A DNA stretch of 64,000 bases from positions 26,830,541 through 26,894,540 of the forward strand of contig CP154957.1 of NCBI GenBank assembly GCA_039621445.1, in the 5' to 3' direction. This document shows, piece by piece, positions 1 through 10,279 of the stretch (positions are counted from its first letter, which is position 1; every line of letters begins with the position of its first letter). A model generated the notes under the pieces. It searched no databases and had not been told where the DNA came from. It saw only the letters and a program-made list of their open reading frames with translations. The stretch comes from Euglena gracilis (Eukaryota; Euglenida; Euglenophyceae; Euglenales). The position numbers and the translations under genes are program-made.

Positions 1-596
1 TAAACCATGTGCGCCCTCCTTATATCAAACCCTGGCTTCCACAGCTGCATTTTTCAAAGAGTGTTTACAAATTCCAACCAAAATTGAATGTGATGAGAAA
101 ATTCACCTCCAATTTGTGTTTGTTTTTGTAATTCTGACAGTGGCTTAAATACTGGTTCATACTTCTTGGGGTGTTTTATACTGAAGTTGAAAGGGGTGTC
201 TTACATTAGGGGGTGCCTTATACAGAGGTCCCATACCTCTGGGACCCTCCAGAAGGGCCATTTTTCTTTGGGGAGGGTGTTAGTTGGACTCTTTCACCCC
301 ACACGAGGGGACCGGTCAACCAATTGTCAGGTTCACTCGCAGGATTTTTGCAAAACATTTTTGCTACGCTTTTAACAAAGTTAGGCCAAAGTTACACCTA
401 ACTTCTGGCCAAACTTGAGGCAATTTAGGCAAAAGTTAGGCCTAACTTTGGGCCTAATTTAGACAACCCTGCTCCTAATAATAACCATAAGCCCAACCCT
501 GCCCCAAACCTAACCCTAACCCTAACCCTAACTTAACTGCCTTCTATATGGATGTCTCCAAGGGGGGGTCAAGACCGGGCGAGTGAATAGTAAGAG
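1..596. other. No gene seen; intron-like sequence of the DRG2 gene
   Basis: This stretch lies downstream of the last visible DRG2 exon and is probably the start of its next intron. It contains degenerate repeats around 'aaagttaggcc' (positions 380-460) and a short array of four TAACCC units at 511-533. I see no DRG2 C-terminal coding sequence here, so the remaining exons must lie to the left of the window. Confidence 0.4.
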
Positions 597-894
<298 letters not shown>

Positions 895-924
895 GCGCAT
901 GCGTGTCTGTGCCTGTGCACAAAC

Positions 925-1053
925 CTTGTTGTACACATACACTGCAGGCAAGTATTGCCGGTTCCCTTCGACCACATCAATGAAATCATCCACAGTGGCA
1001 TCCTCACGTATCAGAACCTCGGCGTTGTGGATTTTGTAGCCATGCAAAATATC
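925..1053 (-). CDS. DRG2: DRG2 exon 5
   Basis: 43 codons beginning [13 protein letters not shown] and ending YVYNK, the first half of the G4 guanine-specificity motif NKxD. The exon ends in AAG and is followed by GTTTGTG (924 downward), so the next intron may be of conventional GT type, unlike the four upstream. The start was set by continuity with exon 4 (EKMCR joined to DILHGYK, as in the family's EKL...ILHEYK). Confidence 0.88.
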
Positions 1054-2180
1054 CAAAGAGGGGCTTTTCTGAAGGGTTGGCCCTGGTCTGGAAGGATTGG
1101 GGTTCGATCAAGAAAGCAGCATCAGAAGGCAAGCTTTTGCGGAGGTCAAAAAAAAAAAGAGCGGCATTTCACACAGTTTTTTGGCAGGGTGTATCAAAGC
1201 ATTTCTGAAAAGTCAATTTTGTGTGTGACATCCATCACAGCTTCTTTGAACGAATCCTCTCAGCTCTAGGGAAGGTAAGAAATATGCTTTTTAAGAAAAT
1301 CAAAAAAAAACATTCATTTAAAACAAAAACAATATCTGCATCAAAAAAGTAACCATCAGAGTTAAGCTTTGCAAAGGCCATTGATCATCTTGCCACAAGG
1401 GGAGAGAGGCAAACAAGACGTTTGACAGACTCTTGAGAAGCTTTTGACTGAATTCTTTCATCTGAAATGGTTTCAGATAAAAAAGGTAATACAAACATTA
1501 TGATCGTGAGATCATAATTATAATTTTACAAATATAAACTGTGGGAGTGTGCTCGGTGTTGAATGGTATAAGATAAAGGAGAATTTTGCCAATATTCATT
1601 GCGATGAGGAGGCGAGAAAGCAAATTTGTCAAAAATGTGTGCACCTAAACACTTTTGCAAAAACAATTTGGCCCCCCTTCGAGGAGAGACCCTTCACAGT
1701 CAAAAAAATGCAAAATGAGCATTCCAGTAAATGTGAAGGGACCAGGATGGAAAAAAAAAACAAACAACGACAACGACTTCTGAGGTATTTGAGTAGCTGC
1801 GCTTCAAAATGCAAAGGGTTTGGACATCAGACCCGAGATTTCTTCACCCCATGTTTCAATAAATCCTACCCAGGAATTCGCCCCTTCTGAATTTCTTTGA
1901 CCATTTGCGCCTTTCAACTTTTGGAAGCTGCCTTCTCAGAAAGCTTCCAAGAAGCAACCAAAGCCATCTCTCTGAAAATGATTGCTGTTTTTGGGCATTA
2001 ATTTTCAAAAAATCTACAAAAAAGCCGTCGACTGTTTTTTTCCAGCTCTCAGAATGCAAATATAAATACACATTCTATAAAAAACATATATATATAACTA
2101 TACATATATATTCTATGAAAATATATTCTATAAAATACACAAAATTTATAATGGATAGCATGCGTACATATTTATATATA

Positions 2181-2216
<36 letters not shown>

Positions 2217-2906
2217 TGTATGTATGTATGTATGTATGTATGTATGTATGTATGTATGTATGTATGTATGTATGTATGTATGTATGTATGTATGTATGTA
2301 TGTATGTATGTATGTATGTATGTATGTATGTATGTATGTATGTATGTATGTATGTATGTATGTATGTATGTATGTATGTATGTATGTATGTATGTATGTA
2401 TGTATGTATGTATGTATGTATGTATGTATGTATGTATGTATGTATGTATGTATGTATGTATGTATGTATGTATGTATGTATGTATGTATGTATGTATGTA
2501 TGTATGTATGTATGTATGTATGTATGTATGTATGTATGTATGTATGTATGTATATGTATATATATGTGGCATCCATATTCTAAATGCCCCCCCCCCTCGA
2601 GGGGGGACCATTTAGAGTGTCCAGGGGGCAGTAAAAATTTTCTTGTTAATGATGGAATAGGGTTAGGTGCACGACTTAGGGTTAGGGTTAGGCCTAACTT
2701 GTACACCTAACACCCGTCTATGAGTTAGGCATAACCCTAACCCTAAATTGCGCATCTAACCCTAATTCCATCATTAACGCAAAAAAAAACAAACTATTTT
2801 GACCCCCTGGACAATGGACAAATGGCCCCCCCTGGACAAATGCCCCCCCTCGGGGGGGGGGGGGGGGGGGCATTTAGAAGATGGCTGATATATATATATA
2901 TATATC

Positions 2907-2981
<75 letters not shown>

Positions 2982-3509
2982 GTGTATATATATATATATA
3001 TATGGCAAGACTAACTCACTGGCCCCCCCCCCCGGAGGGGTCCCAGTAGTTGTACCTACCGGGGACTTCCGCCGCCCAGGTGAAACTACTGGGACCCCCC
3101 TTGGGTTTTCCCTGGGGAAACCCACCTACTATCAGAAAATTTTTTCGCCGGCGGGGATACTATGGGGTTATTTTCAGGATTAGGGTTAGGGTTTGGATTC
3201 GGGTTCGGGTTCGGGTGAAGGGTTGGGGACGGGGGAAATTCGGCGGTTGGACCGGATTCCGGCCGAATTTAGGACGAATTTCCGGTCCAATCTTTTATGT
3301 GAATTTCGACCCGGTTTCGGCCCAACTTTTTTCCCAAATCGTAACCCTAACCCTATCCCTTATTTTAACCCCAACCCCGATCCCGGAACCAGCAGAAATG
3401 CGGCGCGTCGGGGCGCGAAAACTGAAATTTGGAGTTGGTGAAAGAAGTGGGACCCCCACCCCCAGGTTAAACCACTGGGACCCCCCCGGGGGGGCCAGTG
3501 AGTTAGTCT

Positions 3510-3548
<39 letters not shown>

Positions 3549-3676
3549 TATATATACACACACATATATATACATATATATATGATATATATAATATATA
3601 ATATAATATATAATATATAGGGTTAGGGTTAGGGTTAGGGTTAGGGTTAGGGTTAGGGTTAGGGTTAGGGTCAGGG

Positions 3677-3707
<31 letters not shown>

Positions 3708-6700
3708 ATTGTGTAAAAAGCAGCATTAAACCGAGATAACTGTTGTGGTGTGGCACTTTCTGGATGCTCATGAAATCAGAAAGTAATATTGAAAATGGGT
3801 AGGTGTTTTGCCAAAGAAGGCAAAACTTGACACGCCCACAAATAAAAAAAAATCCTTAGAGCCTTGAAATACATTGAAAATAAAACCAACAGGGTGGGTA
3901 GAAGGTTTCTGCTTTTTAGACTGCTTTTTAGACTGATGGCACGTTATGAAAGCAACGCTCACTCAGGAGATTGTACCGAAACAGCTGAAATTCCCCTTCA
4001 TTTTGTGAAATGCAGAAAAACCCCAGTTCCGGCACATCTTCTCGTTCAAATGTGTTGTTTTGCAGGTTGCTGTGTAGCTGATGGTGTTCATAGAGGCCGA
4101 GGGCTTCTTCCTCAGATAAATGTTGGGCCGGGGCTTATTGAGTCGCACGCCCATACTTTCCATTTCATACTCAAGGAGGGGGCGCTGGATTTCCGCCTTG
4201 CAGGCGTCAATGACGAGGAGGATGAGGTCCGAGGTCCGGGCAGTGGCAATGACCTGCTTGCCCCGTCCCTTGCCCTCGGACGCTCCTTCAATAATCCCTG
4301 GGAGATCCAGCAGCTGGATCTCATACGAAGGCCATCCAGAACGTCCCCTTTCGTCCGCACTTTTGCCGGATTCGGCAAAAAAAAAATTGGAGCAGGTGCA
4401 CTCAGTATGCGAACAAATTTATATTATTACCTCTCGCAGTGGTATTTCGGCTGACCAAATTATATTCCCAGGGTTGAACATTATTCAGGGGGGGGGAGGG
4501 TATGAAGAAGATTTGAAAGGATATGGGGGGGTGCTGGCAGGGGATATTCTTAGGACGCCTTGAAAAACCTAAAGAACCTTTTTTAAAAAAACGCCTTAAC
4601 ACTTTTGGCCAAAATGCCTCAAAAAATCTAAAAAATATACTTAAAATACCTTTAAGCGATCATTCTGGGAAAATTTTATTATTTCGATCTGAAAATGAAG
4701 TCACGAAATCTCAGGGGAAAAAATCCAAATCCGGGGGGGGGATTATTTCTGGAATCACTGGAACACTGTCTATCCGAAAAAATGGGTTTTCGGCTTTTTC
4801 ACTTTGGACCCCCGTTCAATGTTGGGATGGCCCTTGGACTTCCCTTGGAAAATAGACACCTTCAATATTTGAAAATGCCTTTAAAACGCCTAAAACCCCG
4901 TAATTTTTTTGAAATACTATATATATATATATATAGATATATATATATATATATATATATAATACATATATATACATATATATATGTATGTATGTATGTA
5001 TGTATATATATATATATATATGTATACATATATATGTATATAAATACATATATACATATATACATATATACATATATACATATATACATATATACATAAA
5101 AATACATACATATATACATATATATGTGTGTGTATGATACCCCCTGGTTGCTGCTGGGACAGCAACCCTCAAAAAAACTCTCTTACCATTTCGTCGGTGC
5201 TTTGGGGTGAACGTAGGTGACCATCTGGATGTCCTTCATCGGTTCCTTTGTAATCAATCACCCCTGGGATGCACGTCAGGGTTGGTGCACGCCTCTTTTC
5301 ATTTTCCCAGAAATAATAATAACATCAACGTCTTCTCCCCCAAATAGTTCTTCCTGAACACACCTTGCTTACAGACAAGACCGAACTTCTTTTGAAGACC
5401 CTTTGGGGGAAGCGAGAGTCCCCCTCCCCACATCCAGCCCGGCGTGGGACTCCCCCCCAGGGTGGGGACAATGCGTTGCTTACCCCGGGGGGGGGGGGTT
5501 CCAGCTCAGAGGCTGGAAAATTTGGACTGGCTGGAAAAAGGCTGCTGGCTGACCTCACCCTCCCCCCCCCCAAAGGGGTCCCGGGGAGGGTTCGATACAA
5601 GGGCAGGTGGAAGGGTCCGGTCCAGCAGGCGGGGGCCCCCACCTAAACAGTGGTAAACAGTGGTGCGGTCTGGGTGATTGAGTTTTGGCCGCTTCGCACC
5701 GGGCAGAAATAATTTAACCCCCCAAAATGGCCAAATATGTCATCTTGGGTACTTTTTGGGGCAAAATTTGTCAATAACGCAAAAAATGTCATTTGCCGAA
5801 AGGAAAAATTTGACCTTTGGGGGGGGGGTCCCAGCAACCCCTCTGGGGTCGGTCCGGATCCCCTGGGCAGGTGGGGGGTGGACCCCCCCTCCGGTCGGGG
5901 GGGAGGGGGGTGAGGCGACACCCCCCCCCACCTAAACCCCTTACGCCCTCCTGAAATTGAACCCTGGTCCTGGGCTGGATGGAGCTGGGCCGACCCAGGG
6001 TCGAACCGGGTACCAAAAATCGAAATTCAATAATGTCCAAAAAAAACTGACAAGTATGCAAAGAAATCGATTTTTTGACCCCAAAATTTGCCCTGACCGG
6101 CCCTCTTCCGACCATTTTTGACCCATTTTTGCCCCATTTTTACAAAAATCCGTTACCGTCCAGCCGCGGCGGTTGGAAATAAATAAAACTCGTCGATCGT
6201 TGATGGGGGAGGGGTGAGGAGGTCTGGGCTGGAAAAAAGCTGTTGGCTGGAAAAAAGCTACTGGACCCCCCCAAGGGTCACAACGCCCTGGCGGGGATCC
6301 CCCCCCAAAAAGGCCATATGAGGGCATTTCCTGAAACCATACCCGGCCGGAGGCCTGGGATCCCCCTCCCCCCGAGGGGTCTTCCGAGCTAAGAAAGAAG
6401 CCAAGACAAGTCCCCCTGAAAAATAATTCACTTTCCATTTCAGAGCAACAGGTCGGCCAACGTTTTGGAAACCAGTCAATAACTTCTACCATGGGTGGGG
6501 TTGATCAAAAAAATGGTTCAAAATACACCTGATCATTTCAGTTTATTCCAGCCATCCCGCACACCGGGGTGGGAGGGGCTTAACAAATGGCTTTCATAAA
6601 TGTGGAAAAATTGGAGGGAAATTAAATCAAACTGATGGTGGGATCCAAAACACACATTGGAGAACCATATGAATTAATTCAAGTTATTGCGGCAAGAGCA

Positions 6701-8706
6701 AAAGTTGCTTTGCACAGGCAGAAAGCGTCCATTTCTGCGGTCAGCAAGCTGTATCTTGAATATTCATTTAAAAAAAAATGTTGCACAATGTCGCAAACAA
6801 GTAAACAGCCACACAAATAATGGATTGCGAATGAGGACAAAGTGTGTGGCCTTCTTCCATCAAAAGAAATGAACGAACACCTATTGCATCTCACATTTAA
6901 AGTAAATATGGGGGGAAGATTTGAGGAGAGGCAAAGGGGGAAACTGCAGCAAAATCACAGAAATTGCAGAAAATTGTTCAAAACCACAAAGGGGGAGCAG
7001 TGCACAAAGGGTTGACTTTTAAAAAAAGGCTCATTTGACAGCTTACTTGAATGAAGTGACAACAATTTGAGGTATTTCCAAAAAAAACTTTGATTCCCCC
7101 CCCCATATTGTGTGCGGGGATTTACTGAAAGAGAAAAACTGTTTTAAAAAGAGGTGCCTGTGTAAACTCATATGCTCCTGTTGCACTTTCTGTTCTGGTC
7201 AATTTGTTGAGCAACGTTGACTTCCCAGCTGAAGGGAAACCCACCATGGAGACCCGTGCATCTCTGCCAGGGGATTTATTAAGGACACGCAGGGATGGGG
7301 TTTAGAAAATGCTGGCTAGACCCCCTCACTCTCTGAGGATCCGGACAGCTGTTTGGCTGAAACACATTGGCAGCAATGAAATCCAAATATTGCTGTATTT
7401 CATTTTGCAGCTGATTTTGGTAGCGTCATTGAAACTAAAAAACCTCACAAACAGCATTCTTCCCATTTTGACTATTTGGGCAAAATTTTCGCTGGACCCA
7501 ACTGGGCTGAGGTGTACCCACCTTATTTCAACAGACCTCCAGGGGTTGTGTTGGAGGTTCGGCAGCCCCCCCCCCCCCCCCCTGGTGGTCGGACCCCCTC
7601 GGCACGACAAAATGGGGACCCCCCCCTGGTCAGCCAACCCCCTCGGCACGGCATGCCGAACCATACCAATGAATTTTCCTTTGGGAAATTCCGGCTGTCC
7701 GCCACGGTGGACCCCCCCTGGGGGACTGACCCCCTCGGCACGGCAAAATGGGGACCCCCCCCCCCTGGTGGCCGAGGGTCCTCGCCAGACGTGCCGAACC
7801 TCCGTTGAAATGGAGCATGCCGGGAGCATGCTGTTCCTTGACCCATGGGGTCATACCATTACTTAGCAACCCCGGGGGGACACTTACCACTCTGAAAAAA
7901 ACCAGTCAGTCACTTCACCCCGAGGAGGAGGCAATGAACATTGCTGAAATCTCAAAAAAATTACGGCGCCTTCGGCGCCAGGCCAGCCACTTTTCCATTT
8001 TCGGGCCTACCGCACCCAGGGGGGGGGGGGTTCTTGGTCAGAATACCAGTCAGTAACTCTGAAAAAACCAGTCAGTCACCCCTCCGGGGGTGGGGTGGAA
8101 CAGGTGTTAAGCAATGGTATGCACGGGGTTCACCTTCCACTTGCAAAAAAAAAAACCAACGCCACCCCACCCTACCCCAGGGGGTCAATCAATTTGATCA
8201 CTCAGGCCAAATCGCTGAAAATTAATGATATTGGCCAAAATTATCAAAAAAAAATTCTCCGGCGCATGTGGCATTCGTTGGCCATCAGCCAGTTCTGGCA
8301 GACCATCACTCCGCGGGTTGGGGGTGGTGAGGAGCCAAACCACTGATCATTCACCCCCCAGGGGTGGGGTCGGACACACGTTAAGCAACGGCAGGGTGGA
8401 GCCTGGCTGGGAGCTGCTGGATGGGAAAAATGCAAAGGGTTTGTTGCATCATTCCTTGGGTTAGGGTCCCTCCAGCTTTAGAAGGTGTTTCTTAATAATA
8501 ATAAAAATCTCCTGATCCCCACTCTTGGCAGCCTCAAAACCAACTCCTTTCCCGCCTCCTCCGGATTGGTCGGCCTCAATCAAGAGCTGTGAGCGAAAGC
8601 GAGCCAACTTTCCCTTTAAAAGCCCAAGATGGTACTCGGTTGCCTTGTTCTTCTGGGTACGACTGATCTCCTCTTCAATCTCCTTGATTTTTTCAAGGAT
8701 TCCCAT
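925..8706 (-). CDS. DRG2: DRG2/Rbg2-family GTPase, 5' five exons (gene continues off left edge)
   Basis: Developmentally regulated GTP-binding proteins are Obg-related GTPases that act with a DFRP partner on translating ribosomes. Five minus-strand exons (8706-8518, 7262-7161, 5282-5232, 4331-4029, 1053-925) join in phase 0 into 258 codons without a stop. The N-terminus [20 protein letters not shown] is typical of DRG2. The P-loop reads GFPSAGKST (family usual: GFPSVGKST), the G2/switch I region reads [16 protein letters not shown]3 is DLPG, and the G4 NKxD is cut after NK by the next intron. EIQ and IRLNK-like blocks ([11 protein letters not shown]) and NAEVLIRED match family positions. Six or so extra residues sit at the exon 3/4 join. 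About 100-110 C-terminal residues, including the TGS domain, are missing because they fall outside the window. The four introns (1255, 1878, 900 and 2975 bp) lack GT-AG ends. Assignment to DRG2 rather than DRG1 rests on the N-terminus. Confidence 0.9.
2187..2554. repeat. (TATG)n microsatellite, about 91 uninterrupted copies
   Basis: A perfect tetranucleotide tract flanked by (TA)n. All six frames are open across it (MYVC / YIHT peptides), which is an artefact. The tract lies within DRG2 intron 4. Confidence 0.98.
2579..2878. mobile_element. Fold-back element A with about 85-bp terminal inverted repeats
   Basis: The left end reads TCTAAATGCCCCC and the right end GGGGGCATTTAGA. Pairing continues inward through CGAGGGGGG, TGTCCAGGGGG and TTAATGATGGAAT to the TTAGGG-rich centre (2664-2755). 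It is flanked on both sides by (TATG)/(TA) microsatellite. There is no coding capacity. Confidence 0.65.
2886..3002. repeat. (TA)n microsatellite
   Basis: TA-rich tract with occasional C and G, lying exactly between fold-back elements A and B. Confidence 0.9.
3003..3514. mobile_element. Fold-back element B with about 50-bp terminal inverted repeats
   Basis: The left end is TGGCAAGACTAACTCACTGG followed by a C run and GGGGTCCCAGTAGTT. The right end is its reverse complement with a few changes (AACCACTGGGACCCC, a G run, CCAGTGAGTTAGTCTTGCCA). Both outer flanks are TA repeats. The interior carries short TTAGGG stretches (3178-3192, 3342-3354) and no convincing coding sequence. Confidence 0.7.
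3515..3618. repeat. (TA)n / (CA)n microsatellite
   Basis: TA-rich tract between fold-back B and the telomere-type array. Confidence 0.9.
3619..3673 (+). repeat. Interstitial telomere-type array (TTAGGG)9
   Basis: Nine TTAGGG units with the last slightly degenerate (GGGTCAGGG), bounded by TA repeats on the left and by TATATATG then (TG)n at 3684-3708 on the right. Shorter arrays occur at 511-533, 2655-2690, 2728-2745 and 3178-3192. The array is internal, since DRG2 exons lie on both sides, so it is not a chromosome end here. Confidence 0.9.
4029..4331 (-). CDS. DRG2: DRG2 exon 4
   Basis: 101 codons. The exon carries the G3 motif DLPG followed by [17 protein letters not shown], then [17 protein letters not shown] and [15 protein letters not shown], ending near THLNEKMCR. 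These are the core of the DRG G-domain and the segment leading to the TGS domain. The boundaries are the only ones I found that keep the frame with exons 3 and 5. Confidence 0.9.
4332..5231 (-). other. DRG2 intron 3, nonconventional
   Basis: The intron begins CATCCAGATGG and ends TTCTGGATGG on the minus strand; CATCCAG and CTGGATG are perfect complements. It is 900 bp long and contains the TA/TATG microsatellite at 4917-5135. There is no GT-AG pair that keeps the frame. Confidence 0.65.
4917..5135. repeat. TA / TATG / TACATA microsatellite
   Basis: AT-rich compound simple repeat within DRG2 intron 3. It is followed by CCCCCTGGTTGCTGCTGGG (5141-5159), the kind of C-run edge seen beside other microsatellites here. 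Confidence 0.9.
5232..5282 (-). CDS. DRG2: DRG2 micro-exon 3 (17 codons)
   Basis: The minus strand reads [17 protein letters not shown]. The first ten residues are the near-invariant switch I block of the DRG family. Joined to exon 2 it restores YEFT-TLTC, and joined to exon 4 it gives [14 protein letters not shown]. It is too short for simple ORF finding and was identified by motif and frame. Confidence 0.8.
5283..7160 (-). other. DRG2 intron 2, nonconventional
   Basis: The intron begins CAGGCACCTCTTTTT and ends AAAAGAGGCGTGCACCA on the minus strand; GCAC...CTCTTTT pairs with AAAAGAG..GTGC with a small bulge. The splice point has a two-base ambiguity. It is 1878 bp long and includes GC-rich sequence with many C or G runs (5410-6370). 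There is no other gene that I can support. Confidence 0.6.
7161..7262 (-). CDS. DRG2: DRG2 exon 2 (P-loop exon)
   Basis: 34 codons: [20 protein letters not shown] and onward to GAYEFT. It contains the Walker A/G1 loop that binds the GTP phosphates. It joins exon 1 to give KSG-DARV, the family sequence. Confidence 0.9.
7263..8517 (-). other. DRG2 intron 1, nonconventional
   Basis: The intron begins GATCAGGAGATTT and ends AAATCCCCTGGCAGA on the minus strand. CAG is at +4 to +6 and CTG at -8 to -6, the pairing positions reported for euglenid nonconventional introns. Pairing extends inward (CAGGAGATTT...ATTAAG against CAGGGGATTTATTAAG). It contains a three-fold repeat around CCCTCGGCACG-CAAAATGGGG-C7-TGGT (7580-7790). 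Confidence 0.75.
7560..7800 (+). repeat. Short direct repeat, three copies, within intron 1
   Basis: The unit 'CCCCCTCGGCACGGCAAAAT' followed by GGGGACC, a C run and TGGT occurs with small changes at about 7586, 7640 and 7727. It makes several spurious open frames. Its function is unknown. Confidence 0.6.
8518..8706 (-). CDS. DRG2: DRG2 exon 1 (start codon exon)
   Basis: 63 codons from ATG at 8706. The basic, helical N-terminus ([14 protein letters not shown], then [20 protein letters not shown]) is diagnostic for DRG2/Rbg2. It is followed by a Gly-rich linker ([16 protein letters not shown]). The start is fixed by family conservation and by the polypyrimidine-AG only 23 bases upstream. Confidence 0.93.
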
Positions 8707-8727
8707 GTTGATGCAGAGAAAAAAGCC

Positions 8728-8745
8728 CCTGCAAAAAAAATAACT
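8728..8745 (-). promoter_or_regulatory. Candidate spliced-leader trans-splice acceptor of DRG2
   Basis: On the minus strand a T8 tract is followed by GCAG, then GGGC and, 23 bases later, the DRG2 ATG. A polypyrimidine tract plus AG directly before a 5' UTR of about 23 bases is the usual layout of euglenozoan trans-splice sites. No leader exon is visible, as expected, because it is encoded elsewhere. Confidence 0.5.
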
Positions 8746-8874
8746 ATAAAAAATAAAAGTAACTATTTTTCAAGATCAAATTTGATGAGCTTAAAATTTG
8801 AAAATAAATGCATCCCTTTTTGGATCGAAACAAAAAATAAATCAAAATTATAAAAAATGCCTTCATTTCCCAAA

Positions 8875-9854
8875 ATATAGGGGGAGCACGCCGTCGGCCA
8901 GCCGTCGGCCAGCCGTGTGACTCACAGGAAAATGACCCGAGCCACAGCCCTGCAATGCAGAAACAATTTCGCCGTCAATCTCCCTTCAAGGTCATATTCA
9001 TCGTTGGTGGAGGCTGCACTTTTGCCTATTTGAAGTCATTTTCGTCAATTTTTGTCAATTCTGCCAATTTTGGACTTTTTTGACCAATTTTGACCATTTC
9101 ACCCTATTTTTGGGTCGTTCTATAATCATTGTGAAGAATTTTTGCCTGCAAATTATTCGAATGACTAAGGGTTGCTCAGGTGGTGTCCCATCTTCAACGA
9201 AGTGGCAAAATTTACCTAATATGGGCGAAAAAGGCTCAAATTTTGTGTGAAATGGTTTCAAGTGACTAAAAATTGCCCAAAATAGCTCCTCTTGTAGAAT
9301 TGATGATTCAAAATAAACATCCGAAATTAAGATTTGGCACCCAAGATCAAGCATTTGCACACCAAATTTAGGCATTAGGCGCTGAAATTGAGCAATTTTC
9401 ACCCCAAAACATACATTTGCCACCCATGCCACCCAAAATTGTGCATTTTCCACCCGAAAATAGGAGTTTACAGCCAAAATTGGGCATTTGCCAACCTAAA
9501 TTTGGACATTGCCCCCCCAAAAAAGTTAGGCATTTGCCGCTGAAAATTTTTATGAATTAGGAATTTGCCACTCAAAATAAGGCATTGGAACAGCAAATTA
9601 GAGACCAGTCAAGTTTCAGTACTTTCACACCCGAAATTAGGCATTTCCCACTCAAAATTAGGCATTTACACATGAAATCAGGAATTTGGTCCTCAAAATT
9701 AGGAATTGGCACACTAAATTAGGAATTTACCTGTGAAAATTTTGAACTGGCACACCAAATTAGGCATTTGCTACACAAAGGCAGCGAAACAAAATGACCG
9801 GCTTCCGTCACGCCGTCGGCCAGCCGTCGGCCAGCCGTGTGCTCCCCCATATAT
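8875..9854. mobile_element. 980-bp element with terminal inverted repeats and subterminal direct repeats
   Basis: The outer ends are ATATAGGGGGAGCAC on the left and GTGCTCCCCCATATAT on the right, inverted to each other. Just inside each end lies the same direct repeat, CGCCGTCGGCCAGCCGTCGG then CCAGCCGTGTG (8889-8919 and 9812-9842). The interior (9330-9790) is a degenerate repeat around AAATTAGGCATTTGCCAC. No transposase is visible, so it would be non-autonomous. It lies upstream of DRG2. Confidence 0.6.
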
Positions 9855-10218
9855 GTAGCGGGATTTTCCATATGGTTCAATGTGTTGCCCGCAAATCATC
9901 GACCTCAACCACAACAACCTTGCATTGCATACTGGCTGTCATTTTTTTAAAAAAACAACCAATTTGCTGTTTTATAAAACAATATTAGAAAAAACAGAAA
10001 GGAAATTTCATTGAAAAGACTAAAGATTGATTTCATCAGTAAACTTCACCGTTTTGATGGTTGGGGGTGAACTTTTGATGCGTAAAATTTTGCTCTTTTT
10101 CCTCTCAAAATAGTCATTTTGAGGTTGATAGATCATGGTCTTTTGTTAGAATATCTGAAAAATTGCCAAAAATGTCACTTTTAGTCATTTTTTGTTGTGT
10201 GTGCCCTTTCTCCCACAG

Positions 10219-10277
10219 GCCCAAACGACGCCGGGCCGTCGCTGAGACCCAAGCCAACCCCAACTGCTTTTTTTAGC
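10219..10277 (+). other. Possible short terminal exon
   Basis: TTTCTCCCACAG is followed by an open frame PKRRRAVAETQANPNC ending in TAG. The basic start and clean acceptor suggest a real last exon, but no partner exon is recognised. Evidence is weak. Confidence 0.2.
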
Positions 10278-10279
10278 AA

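Larger units (their letters stand above)
1054..4028 (-). other. DRG2 intron 4, nonconventional
   Basis: The intron begins AACTGGGG and ends CCCTCTTTG on the minus strand. The two ends pair: CTGGGGTTTTTCTG at the 5' end against the reverse complement GAGGGGCTTTTCTG at the 3' end. It is 2975 bp long and holds the (TATG)n array, two fold-back elements, TA microsatellites and TTAGGG arrays. Confidence 0.7.

Noticed and set aside
2075-2710. Six open frames of MYVC / YIHT repeats
   Set aside because: A product of the (TATG)n array, whose unit has no stop in any frame.
3619-3673. Chromosome end (true telomere)
   Set aside because: DRG2 exons lie on both sides and the array is only nine units long.
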